This document shows positions 45,801 to 53,694 of a stretch of 64,000 nt of DNA, in pieces. The stretch comes from Galaxea fascicularis (taxonomy: Eukaryota; Cnidaria; Anthozoa; Scleractinia; Euphylliidae). The stretch spans positions 17,017,452 to 17,081,451 of the forward strand of contig OX419343.1 in NCBI GenBank assembly GCA_948470475.1. The letters run 5' to 3'. Position 1 is the stretch's first letter. Each line of letters begins with the position of its first letter. Made by a program: the position numbers and the translations under genes. The notes under the pieces were generated by a model, which was not told the origin of the DNA, did not search any database, and was given only the letters and a program-made list of their open reading frames with translations.

Positions 45801-48800
45801 ATGGCCTACTTCTCCGAATAAGCAATCAGTCTTGGTACCAGTCAGGCTGGGGGACATTAGGTCCGTCATTACATTTGACTATAAGATAAACAGCCCATCT
45901 TGGTGTATTTCCCCAAATAAGCTCTCATTACAAGCTTTGTGCCAGTTAGGCTGGGAACATCAAATCCAACATTACATTGAACTATAATATAAACACGCCA
46001 TCTTGACCTACATCACCATATAAGCTATCAAGCTTTGTGCCAGTGGGGCTGCCAGTTTGGCTGGGGACCATCAACTCCGACGTACAATATAAATAAAATA
46101 CAATATAAACCTAAAGTACAAAAATACAAGAAGAAGATGAACAAAAATCTCAAGAAACTAGTAGAGCTGAGCAACCGCTAACAAAGCAAATGCGGTTTGA
46201 ACGGAGGCCAGAAAAAACCTGCCAGAAAAACCCCTGTGGGCAAAATCTGGGTAGGAACCAATGCTCAAGCTCCAAGCGATTAGAAGCCCATCCTACAAAG
46301 GCTTTACAAAAATGAAATTAGAAAACAAGCTTGGATAGCTAAGTGCACTTCCACTAAAACACAGTGTTATTACAGTATAACAGCCGAACCTACCACCAGA
46401 CTGGATGCATGATACATGGAAAAAAAAAAGAACTCAATAAAAAAAAAAATTAAACGAAGCGAAACGAAAGAAAGCGGTTGGTTCTGAAGCCTAGATGACA
46501 ACCACGTGTTACACCCAGTCTTATATACCCCTTCAACCCTTCCCATGTTGCCCCTGCCTGGAACCCAGGCCCTTGTTGTATCTCGTGCCGCCGAAATAGT
46601 TATTTCAGCCTTATTCGCTAGCTCACTCGTCAGAAATACCATTTTTCGAAAACGCTGACGTCACAATATGAGTTCCAATCCACTCCGCGCGATATTATAA
46701 ATTTATTCAAGATTGCGGACAGGTGCTTCACTTTCTTGTCTTCAATACTTGGGCTTATTACAAACCTAATTGCCTGTTTTCAAGTAAATTTAGATTGGCT
46801 ATTTCTTCAAGCTGACTATTCCAGAAGGCGGCAGAACATTATTAGGTTCCTTTCACTACCTTGTCAGGAGGCGGAAGGTTGAAACGACTTGGTGGTTGAA
46901 TTGTCCGCCAAGACCTCGACGATTTTGGGTTAGACCTGGACGTACTAGTGCTTGGTGAAACAACTTTGTAGCCCAAATAGTTATCGACGAAGAATGGAGG
47001 GAGAATTTTCGAATGATAATAGCGAATACTCATGCGTCAAGCATGCGCAGTTGGGTTATCGTTTAAAAGTTATTGTTTTCAAATCGATTCATCGTATGCG
47101 TGTGGACGGGCGAAAGCGATGCGAAAACGCTACGTGTGGACGCGAATTGTTTTTGAAAACGGAGAAAAAAAAGTTGCGTTTTCAAATGAAAACGGATACG
47201 TGTGGACGGGGCCTAAGAAGCAGAGTCGTAGTGTTGAAAACCCTTCCCTTTCCTCGATATTTCTGGCAAATCTTTGCTAAAATCAGGGATGGAAATAGTA
47301 GTCAGTGATCGGTAATTACCGATCAACTTTGCCAGCCAAAAATGAAATAAAATAAAAACGTTAACTGAACAAAGCTACCTGTTAATCACCTAACAATCTT
47401 TTTTTCCCTTATTTCCATCGCTGAAAATACTGTTCCAATACCTTTCTCATTTGATTTAGGTCAAACGAAGTAAAGTAAAATTTTAGTCTGACTGATTTTT
47501 TTAAGTTGGAATGCATGTACAACCATCTTTAGTATCACCCCAAAACATGACCTGTAAAACGAGCACTAGAATAGGACTTTTAAAGAGTCTGGGCTATTTT
47601 TGTCAGACTTCCTGGGTTTTCAAAAATTTTAGCAAGAAGAGATACCATAAAAGCTTTAATTGATGAAGCTCATAGTTGACGAGAACGACGTTTGTTCAAC
47701 AGGGTGAGAGAAGCTGATGAGGAAAGAAAAAGGGAAATTCAAGAAGTCATTGAAATCAAAGATGAACGCAGTAAAATGGTGAACACAGAGAAAGACGAAA
47801 TCAAGAGACTGGTGAGTACGTCATAAAAACTGGAAACAGGCCCGTAGGCAGGATTTTTGTGGGGGAAGTGCGTAAGTAAGTGTTGAAGACGTGAATCCGG
47901 GATCATGCTCCCCTGAAAAAGTCTGAGGTTGCATTCCGCGTGTTCTGAAAGCAATCACGAACTTGAAAAAAGATGAAATGTTAAGCTAATCGTAGAACTC
48001 GCAACGTATATTCACGTCTAGACTATCGGTCTGTAGCAGTTAGTGATGGTTGCACATGCCGATGGAAACTGCATTGCAGAGAGGTACATGTAAATTACAC
48101 CAGAGGAAAGTTACCCGCTTGGGCTTACGTTGTCGAGGTGTCTGTGGTCGCGTGTAGAATTTACTTCCCAAAGTAAATTTTTCATAACGGACAAGTTTGG
48201 CACGAAAAAGGAACTTCTTTTACGGTTCCAACGATCGTCAACAACTTTACTTATTCAGCGTTCTGTGGAACGAAGAATTAGCAGAGGACTGCATTTGCGC
48301 TTTGTAACTGCTATCATTTATTTTTTTAACCATAATCTTTTGTGTGTGGCTGAGTGTCCCCACACCTATTCTCATAGACGTAAGTGAGAATTGCGGCGGT
48401 GGTGACTAGTCTGTACACAACAAATAGATCTCGAAGGCTCATTGGGGAGGAGGGCGTGCTCACCTGTGCACCCCTCGCCCCTCCCCCCCCCGTCCGTGCG
48501 GGCCTGTGGCAAGTGTAGTGTATTGTGAGTTTACTCATCAATATGGAGGAATTGATTAAGACAGATTAAGACAGTGAACTCTCTCATAAGCGACCACCCT
48601 TGGTGCACGACAAAGCGGTCGCTTACGGGAGGTGGTCGCTTATGAGAAAAGTCAACAAAATGAACCAAAAACTGAATTGATCAACTAATTACATATTAAA
48701 TACATCACTGGTTAGCTAAGCTAGGTTTAAAGAAACGATTACTGAGCATTGGCATATTTCACATCAAATAGGGTGTGGAAAATGGAAAATCTTATACTGT

Positions 48801-49910
48801 TGTTGAACCCTTTGTATAACATTTCGCAATAGATCACTGTAACAATTCCTGTTTACGTACAGATCTAATTGTAGCCATCTTTTTTGTATGTACACTTCAT
48901 TATCTGACGGCACGTCGGGTCAGCGTTATTAAAAACTTAACTTTTGTGACATTTGAGTAATGATTTTCTAACGATCATACGTGATCAGGTTAGGTGGCCG
49001 CTTACTGGAAACAGAAAACAAAAGAATACGTCAAATTTCGCGGTCGCTTAAGAAATTTGAGTATTGATAGCTTACGAGAGAGTTTTTGAAACAGTATTTG
49101 ACTGAGAAACAAAACGGTTATTTGCAAAGTGGTCGCTTACGGGAGGTGGTCGCTTACGAGAAGTGGTCGCTATGAGAGAGCTGACTGTACTCGACAAACG
49201 GATTTTATTTCAAGAGAGAAGTCGAATCTCTTTGTTATTGCATTTTATTAAATTTTAGTTACTTGCTGAGAATATATTTTCTGTTCTCGTTTACAGAACC
49301 GTGACGCAGCTCGCACTTCGCAGGCCGTGAGGGACTTGGTCAGAGAACAAACACTTAGGGGGTAAATTTGACACATTTGCTAATGTAGTTGTACTGTTCC
49401 AAATAAAGCTCGTTCTGTCTCTTCTTTTCTCCCGTTTTTCTCAGTCTGTCTCCTTTTCTGCCTTTTCCTCTCTCACTCCTTTCGTACTTTCTTTTTTCTT
49501 GGAGGATGTACAGAGAGAGGACTTTTAAAACCATGAGTTCAGCACGTCTGTTTATGCTCTCATTTGAAGAATAACCTGGTCTATTTTGTGGTAAATTTTG
49601 TGTGACGAACCAGGTTTACAGTCTGCTCATTGACTTTCCCAATAGCGGCCAAGGTTTGATAAGAGAGTAACAAAATAAAAACCATATAAAAACGAAAACT
49701 TAACGTCACTGTTTAGTTAGAGGTCTATTTAACAGGCGGATGAAGTACAGTAGGGAATTGTCAATGACAAACGGCACGTTTTCTTTAATTTCACTTGTTT
49801 GAATTGTTAGTTCCTTTGACAGGATGGCGGAGGCTGCTCAGCGTCAAGCTCTTGTTGGGCGCGGTCCACAGACCGGACATAAAAACGCGTCTAGCGTGAA
49901 ACTGGGATAA
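15852..49910 (+). CDS. CCDC177: Coiled-coil domain-containing protein 177 orthologue, 20 exons
   Basis: Coding exons: 15852-15963, 16052-16096, 16948-17057, 18194-18217, 19082-19205, 20512-20628, 21834-21957, 22133-22225, 28790-29075, 41598-41783, 41893-42012, 42320-42373, 42867-42992, 43170-43243, 43720-43827, 44436-44538, 45127-45236, 47703-47811, 49297-49361, 49823-49910. All junctions are GT-AG, and the phases close to 725 aa. Family signatures are NFEEPAAQQSRYVLTSPRSLE, then ACSRFGIKPVELL (residues 69-101), the RDERERIMRER helix, a Ser-rich middle (about 250-345), and a long Arg/Glu/Lys coiled coil (346 to about 700) that starts DQRIVDLMLSRHEDEERA. Vertebrate CCDC177 has about the same length and order, but to my knowledge its coding region is in one exon. 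Its function is poorly known; the structure suggests a rod-like scaffold. Introns 8 and 9 hold a Polinton and a Harbinger element. The short exons 2, 4 and 12 are the likeliest to be misplaced by a base or two. Confidence 0.88.
17455..17700 (-). repeat. tRNA-derived SINE (minus strand)
   Basis: Read on minus, the head ggttggctcagttggtagag is an RNA polymerase III A box on a tRNA-like arm, and ggttcaagccccagg resembles a B box. The body continues with acactcagggtctttaaa and gactttctagtcttctcaga. It lies in intron 3 of CCDC177. Confidence 0.8.
17880..18048. mobile_element. Long perfect-hairpin MITE
   Basis: Nearly the whole 169 bp is self-complementary: tcaaatgaagaatgatcatc, then gcaatttttgcaattgcgta and gaagcctgaaaaaaa, mirrored around ttcaactgttgaa. 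It lies in intron 3 of CCDC177. As RNA it would fold into a single stem of about 80 bp. Confidence 0.85.
19309..19565 (+). repeat. tRNA-derived SINE, full copy
   Basis: The head gggttggcacagtggtgag (A-box-like) is followed by gttggattcccagactcgg (B-box-like). The body has gaggtttttctcagggtact and ccggttttcccctctcctca, and the tail ends near aataaagtt. A truncated copy lies at 5975-6165. It is in intron 5 of CCDC177. Confidence 0.8.
19925..20370. repeat. Degenerate ttggtcaacta / gactatcgac repeat tract
   Basis: Short variants of ggtcaactat, gactattggtcg, ttgatcaata and tatcagttaagtatc recur many times in both orientations over about 440 bp without a fixed period. It looks like a decayed tandem array. 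No coding potential was seen. Confidence 0.4.
21262..21410. repeat. Dispersed repeat fragment (copy 2)
   Basis: Matches the left edge of the window (1-180) through tctctgaggttt, gggaaaggacactttcaaat and ccaatcagatgtgc. It directly abuts the palindromic MITE at 21411. Confidence 0.5.
21411..21690. mobile_element. Palindromic MITE aggctggttttcact
   Basis: aggctggttttcactagc on the left pairs with gccagtgaaaaccagcct on the right. The interior is also self-complementary, with many copies of gcataag / cttatgc. It ends about 140 bp before exon 7 of CCDC177. Confidence 0.8.
22401..22814 (+). repeat. Left terminal inverted repeat of the Polinton
   Basis: Starts gacgcacaagtaaaacagcg and ends ccatttagtggctgggg. 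It holds about four imperfect direct repeats of roughly 60 bp around gggaggttngattcccc. Confidence 0.8.
23199..23501 (+). pseudogene. Polinton FtsK/HerA-type packaging ATPase, C-terminal part
   Basis: The translation includes ISVWVLTQKYTSITASFREN, then ILFYTLAAKTMKSVFEGFAG, ELSVEEYKALIARLKARK and HLVFSLREP. This order (VWVLTQQYTS, RENIA, LFYTP, GELS, LVFSLRHP) is typical of the genome-packaging ATPase of cnidarian Polintons. The N-terminal Walker A and B region is missing, and the frame breaks near 23500. Confidence 0.7.
23570..23880 (+). pseudogene. Polinton-associated frame of unknown function
   Basis: A frame with EQVKRLTNKDVEKHNKRYES continues, after a frameshift, in the one starting at 23671 (IDSFICLVTKAVGMAVDVKN, LSTLAGNLVLKCGRFLALAN) to a stop at 23878-23880. 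I recall similar proteins next to the ATPase in anthozoan Polintons but not a function. The frame as read is broken. Confidence 0.5.
23948..24150. mobile_element. MITE fragment inserted in the Polinton (gggagtttaagcaacg family)
   Basis: Starts atagggagtttaagcaacga and continues with gcaacgagaacgcc, caatcgctctgcacgtgcg and ctctgcaaaacaacaacgtg, colinear with the element at 5309-5660. The right terminus is absent. It separates the plus-strand and minus-strand genes of the Polinton. Confidence 0.7.
24176..27490 (-). pseudogene. Polinton protein-primed family B DNA polymerase, broken
   Basis: Fragments run in order on minus. From 27490: an N-terminal region with WSERGSGWDVDKITIAYVNV, ARFQALRGGSYVPLPKKL and NRDNECLKWA. 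From 26844 to 26569: a short segment. From 26029: a Cys/His segment, CHICNEIL. From 25614: IPISVVFHNLRGCDAHHLM, the exonuclease-type motif, then NNMEKYISF. From 25406: GYHDLYVRSDTALLADVFEN. From 24932: YSDANNLYGWAMS, the polymerase motif A variant of this family. From 24571: MNNSVFGKTMENLRKRVNV. The final DTDS-type metal site is missing, the frame ending in LAGELSRV. Frameshifts and a 483-bp MITE (26061-26543) disrupt it, so no active polymerase is expected. Confidence 0.85.
26061..26543. mobile_element. MITE inside the Polinton polymerase, TA target
   Basis: The left end tacagtacttacccgcttat is mirrored by the right end ataagcgggtaagtcctgta, with one mismatch. Inner copies of aaaattttaggcta and aggttcttat repeat in both halves. 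Each end includes a TA, consistent with the TA duplication of Tc1/mariner-like elements. Removing it brings the two polymerase halves together. Confidence 0.8.
27797..28264 (-). repeat. Right terminal inverted repeat of the Polinton
   Basis: Inverse of 22401-22814, from ctggggtataagg-side inner end to gtgtgtc. It also carries an extra palindrome (about 28123-28213) in which gttactttg and caggccc words mirror around gtgttgggcc, making this arm longer than the left one. Confidence 0.8.
28265..28789. other. Intronic AT-rich sequence
   Basis: The remainder of CCDC177 intron 8 between the Polinton and exon 9. No repeat, RNA gene or frame was recognised. Confidence 0.4.
29940..30213. mobile_element. 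MITE unit 1 of the array
   Basis: The terminal inverted repeat is acaatcttggacaaaac ... gttttgtccaagattgt. A second inner palindrome (cccctattcaatgttg ... caacattgaatagggg) ends in a G-rich run. It sits between TA dinucleotides, suggesting a Tc1/mariner-type element. Identical copies: 32361-32634, 34782-35055, 37203-37476. Confidence 0.85.
30214..32360. repeat. Array spacer, copy 1 of 3
   Basis: 2147 bp of unique-looking DNA. A pair of direct repeats cacggtgttttgcaatc lies near 30960-31000. A cluster of gttaac / gattaac words in both orientations lies at 31455-31660. A hairpin around gcgggaacggccact lies near 31375. No protein family is recognised in any frame. Copies 2 and 3 are at 32635-34781 and 35056-37202. 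Confidence 0.8.
31455..31660. repeat. gttaac-rich inverted-repeat cluster in the spacer
   Basis: aacgattaaca, aacggttaacaac, gttaaccgttgttaatcgtt and gttaatcgtcc form an inverted array about 200 bp long, repeated at +2421 and +4842. It could be a decayed palindromic MITE or subterminal repeats of a larger element. Confidence 0.55.
37620..37780. repeat. Dispersed repeat ggtgaccaggaaatattag, copy 2
   Basis: The most complete of three copies, with near-complementary ends agggctgtgctct and gagcacagcctt, so probably a MITE. It falls inside the inferred intron of the Harbinger transposase. Confidence 0.75.
38813..38975. mobile_element. Palindromic MITE catgttgtggtatgaaattt
   Basis: The left arm catgttgtggtatgaaattt, with a following gtatgaaatttatttc, is mirrored on the right around a roughly 20-bp loop (cttaacccaagttattcatt). 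It lies in the Harbinger element between its two genes. Confidence 0.85.
39172..40059 (-). pseudogene. Myb/SANT-like partner protein of the Harbinger element
   Basis: The minus-strand frames from 40059, 39716 and 39381 belong together: SKDHDLILCREVINVNPYAA, STQRSSIWENVVVTLNS and SVDKRSVRDHITILQNRHKK form the tri-helix DNA-binding head. An acidic segment, LLEQIIALEESAEAENQEMD, follows, then a basic stretch and a Gln-rich tail. Harbinger transposases need such a Myb-like protein for nuclear import and end binding. Two frameshifts separate the frames, so the copy is decayed. Confidence 0.7.
40523..40628. mobile_element. Palindromic MITE ggggccggttcctgaaagg
   Basis: ggggccggttcctgaaaggt and taataactctattccaggg pair with their inverses around a roughly 25-bp loop. 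It is near the right end of the Harbinger element. Confidence 0.8.
40919..41597. other. Intronic sequence, nothing firm
   Basis: The end of CCDC177 intron 9. Some partly self-complementary gtggaatatccc / gtggaatacc words occur near 41190-41360, but no element could be bounded. Confidence 0.35.
44540..44780. mobile_element. MITE of the tacagtgg / ctattaagc type, carrying a nested element
   Basis: The left end tacagtggatcccctattaa is followed by several gcaaccac / ctattaagc words. The right end is about ggtggtcgttttataggg. The same superfamily, judged by acagtgaactctctcataag, appears at 48571. Its first base is the T of the exon-16 splice donor of CCDC177 (GT at 44539-44540). Confidence 0.6.
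44562..44635. mobile_element. 74-bp hAT-like MITE nested in the previous one
   Basis: The terminal inverted repeat is tagcctcccac ... gtgggaggcta. It is flanked by ctattaagc on both sides (44553-44561 and 44636-44644), a target duplication of 8 or 9 bp as in hAT transposition. Confidence 0.75.
45357..47214. mobile_element. 1.86-kb foldback element in CCDC177 intron 17
   Basis: The left arm begins near cacgtatccgttttcgtttg and the right arm ends with its inverse, caaatgaaaacggatacgtg. Each arm extends roughly 170 bp with repeated internal words (gtccacacgtatccg, gaaaacgct). The interior has degenerate tandem repeats and no recognisable gene. Confidence 0.75.
45745..46090 (+). repeat. Degenerate tandem repeat (period about 100 bp)
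   Basis: Three to four copies of a unit with gtgccagtnnggctggg, a catcaa/ttacatt segment, actataatataaac and ccatcttg, then aataagct. It lies inside the foldback element. Confidence 0.65.
48571..49189. mobile_element. MITE acagtgaactctctcataag
   Basis: acagtgaactctctcataag on the left is mirrored by ctatgagagagctgactgt on the right. Subterminal ggtcgcttacg / taagcgacca words occur repeatedly at both ends. It lies in intron 18 of CCDC177. Confidence 0.75.
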
Positions 49911-50461
49911 ATTAAAATACTTAAGAGTAACTGAGAAATGTATGAACTGTACCTCATACACACAGCACAAATTAGCTAGGTAATATATGACTTACTGATC
50001 TGGAATAGATCCGTGGGATAATATCAAGAAATTCATTCTAGTCAGGCTAAGCGGAAAAATGTATATTTATTTCTTTGTTCTATCTGGTGGAGTTGATGTC
50101 CTATTTGTCGCTTTTTGTTTCAATGTAGTATTATATTTAGTTTTTACATAACATTCACAAGCATTCGGTGATTCATACGCGGTACTCTGTCAATGTTTTC
50201 ATTAAATTTCATAAATTATTACAACTTTCTTTGTCTAGCGGTTCTGTTTCCTTCAGTAGTGTATGCACGTCGAATATTTGATCTCAAAATCTCAAGCTCG
50301 ATGGTTCGCGTTGCTCTGTGAACCAAGGTGTTTTATCTTTTAAAGTCCAAAAAAGAAATTCACCCCAAATTGCCTCAAGATTCCCCAGAAAAGTCATATT
50401 TGTAGAACAACCCATGCTGAAAGCACTCGAAGCCGAAAACTATGATAACAGCCTGATGAGC

Positions 50462-50870
50462 CTAAGGCTCCGTTCAGATTAGGTGCCTGTGCCGGGTTTT
50501 CGGGAACGGGCACTAGTCTGAACATAGCTTTTCATTGGTGCCCGCGCAAATATCCGAGCACCGTGCCCGGGCACGGGCACTACCTCCAAGGGTAGTACTC
50601 GGGCACCGTTCCCCGGCACGGGAACTTGTCTGAACTCGTCTTCATGTGTTCCCGCGTTTTTTTTTCCCGTGTTTCCCTACGATGCAGTCACAAAAACGAC
50701 GGTAATATTGCGGAGTACTCAAAAAGATAAACTGGGCACCAAGCCTTCTGCGCGAGTGTGAACATCTTCGGTCCAGGGCTCTGAGGTGTCTAGACAGGGT
50801 CCTTTTTAGTGCCCGGGAACGGTACAGCGGAACGGGCACTTATTCTGAACGGGGCCTAAGATTCTCGGAT
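50462..50870. mobile_element. GC-rich MITE gggcacgggcac
   Basis: ctaaggctccgttcag pairs with ctgaacggggcctaag. Subterminal runs of cgggcac / gtgcccg fill both sides. It is downstream of CCDC177. Confidence 0.75.
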
Positions 50871-51261
50871 GAGGACTCAAACCCAAACTCGCTCAACGGA
50901 ACCCGAAACATTAGTTGACAAGAAATGACACCGAATACTCTCAAACTCTCATGGTTACCTTAACAAATTGCAATGACAAAAAAATATAATCCCATAATTC
51001 GCCGCGCTACCTCATTTGAGACCGTACGGCATTGTTGTGTGAATCAGTATGATGTAAAGTATATTGCAATGTGCATTACACGTATCTAATAAAGGCAAGA
51101 CAAAACAGCCGAAAGAGATGTAAGCTATAAACTAACTCAATTCTCAAGAAAAGAAAAAAATACGGTTCATCATCAAATCCTAGATTAGCTAATTTATACT
51201 GTGGGCTGAAAATTTGTAAATAAAAAGAACTGACTCACCCAAGGGTGAAGCCTAATTGGTC

Positions 51262-51333
51262 CCCCATATGGTCTAGCGGTTAGGATTCCTGGTTTTCAGC
51301 CAGGCGGCCCGGCTTCGACTCCCGGTATTAAAA
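51262..51333 (+). tRNA. tRNA-Glu(UUC)-like sequence, probably a pseudogene
   Basis: catatggtctagcggttagg is the D arm and A box of animal tRNA-Glu. cctggttttcagccagg makes a perfect anticodon stem with TTC in the anticodon place. ggcttcgactcccgg is the T arm and B box, with one stem mismatch. The 3' acceptor strand reads tattaaa instead of the tatgggg expected to pair with ccccata, so the acceptor stem cannot form. It is therefore likely a damaged copy or a SINE head rather than a working tRNA. Confidence 0.65.
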
Positions 51334-51998
51334 CACATTACACATTTAATTTTTCACAATTTTGTAGAGTGAGCACTTTTGTTAGTAACTCGGTGATTTC
51401 GAAATGTTCGTCTATCAATTTTATATTCATAGTTCGTTAAAGTAAAAACATCCAACAAAGACGTGCACAGTTAAAGCCAAAATGCTATGGCATTATCAGT
51501 CATTAAATGAAGGTAGACCATTTTGTTTGCTTTTCAGTTTTGTGTTATTTTTTTATTAATTTAAATATTTTCAAGCGATAAGTTCGGTAATCCCATTAGA
51601 GCATTTTTTCAATTCAAAGCCAAGGAAAATGTAGGGATTTAATTAACAATCAGTTGCACAAAATTGGTTTTTGATGCAGACCTTTGAACTGAATGTTTAC
51701 TTTAATTGAAAGCCTTGAGTGCTTTAACAGAGCTTTTGTGTTATGTTAGCATCCAGTGTCAGTCATAAGTCCCCTCCTTAGGCTAAGTTTAAGTACGAAT
51801 TTTTAGCATACTTACTATCCATTTAGCAATAGTATTCGAATTGAATTTATCCTCAACATACAGCGCGGCGCCTGCAACCTGTATCGGGTTAGCAGAGGCT
51901 CTGCTAAGTGCTATGCTTTTTATTGAGTTCGAAAGCTATACTTCGTTACAATCTTACGGATCATACTGGGCAATTAACGGGTAAGGATGCCCTTCAGT

Positions 51999-52779
51999 TT
52001 TAAAGTGCTACTATGATCAAATTTTTACCCCTTGAACTTTTAGGTTTATTACATAGAATTCCAGGAAAAATTTAAAACGCCGTTTACCGTTTTCAAATAT
52101 CTGCATTGGTTCCAGAGATATTTGAGTTTGAAAAATGTATAAAATATGCAAAAATATGCAAACTCAACTCAAAATTTACATCAAGTATATAAAAAAACCT
52201 ATCTCAGTCAATTTGAAACAGAGACCATTGAAACTTGACAGGCTAATTGTTCTACAGGCAACACACCTACGACTATAAAAGAATTTGGTTCCCATGGCAA
52301 CTCACTCTTCTCCAGTCCCTCCAACCTGATTTCAATATTTTAGTGATTTTCAGCTTGAAAAAAATTTTGCTGGATCACACAAATGAGGCCCCATTGGCAA
52401 ATATCAAAATAGTGTCAAAGGTGGCCAGTAAAGTCATTAATATCTGGGAGGTCTGGAACCCAGTATGTTGCCATGGTAACAAAACTTGTAAGCTCATATT
52501 GTGCAACACATCTGGTAGAATCTTACTGCAAAAAATCAAGCGTGTCTGATAGAAATTGGTGGAGATATCTTTTTTCATCATATTTGATTAAAATGTGGTT
52601 GAGTTTATGACGTCATCACTTGGCTAATTTGCATATTTTAGAAACTTGAATATCTCTCGAACAAAAAGAGATATTTCAATATAGTAAACAGCATTCTTCT
52701 TCTCATACAGACTACTTGTTTGTATTTTAAAATGGCTCAGAAAGGAAAGATGCAAATTTCGTCATAGTAGCACTTTAAG
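51999..52779. mobile_element. 780-bp MITE ttaaagtgctactatga
   Basis: ttaaagtgctactatgatc on the left is mirrored by gtcatagtagcactttaa on the right. The interior is AT-rich, with frames on both strands that look like chance. Confidence 0.75.
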
Positions 52780-53694
52780 AACACATGAAATCAGAAATGT
52801 ATTCCTGCCACCAATAGCAGACACTGGAGGTTTTTCAAGGTTATCTGGCAACATATCACTAATTTGCTGGCACGTTTCATTGGCCATAATGAACTCTCCT
52901 CGCCAAACCTTAGACTGGAAGTACCTTGCAAACGATATTTGCGTTTCGAAATGCGCGTTGTTGCTCAGGGAATCTCGTGAAGTTAGCGCCCCACATTAAG
53001 GAAACGGCACTTTGAGACGAGTTCGTCTTGGAGCTGATCAGAGGAGAAGATTGAATGAACGGCACGAGGAAGAGGAAAATCTAATGAAAAATAAAGACGC
53101 AAAAAAACGAGGAAATAAGCTTACGAACGGTAGTTAAAACTACTGTGATCCAGTTTATACGTTTACTGTATATTCACCGGCATGACTACAAAATTCACAT
53201 TCATGAATCTTCGACGACGCCTGCAGTAACACAAACAAAGTAGCTAAGATAATTGGAACAATATCAATAGTAATTAATGGATTACGTAGTTTGTCACCAA
53301 CGTGCCAAACATTTTTCCATCTTGTATCCACACAACACCGGAGTTACGCATCAAGGATAAATACTTAAGCGGCATGTGAAATTTTTCGTGTTTCAATTTA
53401 CATTCCACAAAACCTGCCAGTGGGAAGTTTCACACCGGCTGATCGATCGTCCTCTCTCCAGCTTATCAAGTAAATTTATTTAATTTTTTCAGTACAGTAT
53501 CACTGATTGCCTTTTGCGTTCTTGTTACAACACTGGTAAGAAAAATTTCATCAAAACCGAAGTATTTACGCCGGCCAACTAATACTTAAAATGCTAATTT
53601 TGTGGTTTCGTGGTTTGAATTGCTTCAAACAATAAACATTGCTTTTCTTGATTCTCTTTACATCACTAGTGACAGAACGGACGGACCCGACAAA
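52780..53694. promoter_or_regulatory. Upstream region of the GPCR gene
   Basis: No repeat or coding frame was recognised. A pyrimidine-rich stretch ending catcactag (before 53670) could be the acceptor of a 5' UTR intron, so the true transcription start may lie well upstream. Confidence 0.3.

Noticed and set aside
46370..46642. 90-codon minus-strand frame in the foldback element
   Set aside because: Contains homopolymer-coded Phe runs, matches nothing known and lies in a non-autonomous repeat.
53602..53694. Longer N-terminus for the GPCR
   Set aside because: The frame is open upstream but begins at GTG with no ATG. A likely splice acceptor lies in it, so the ATG at 53695 was preferred.
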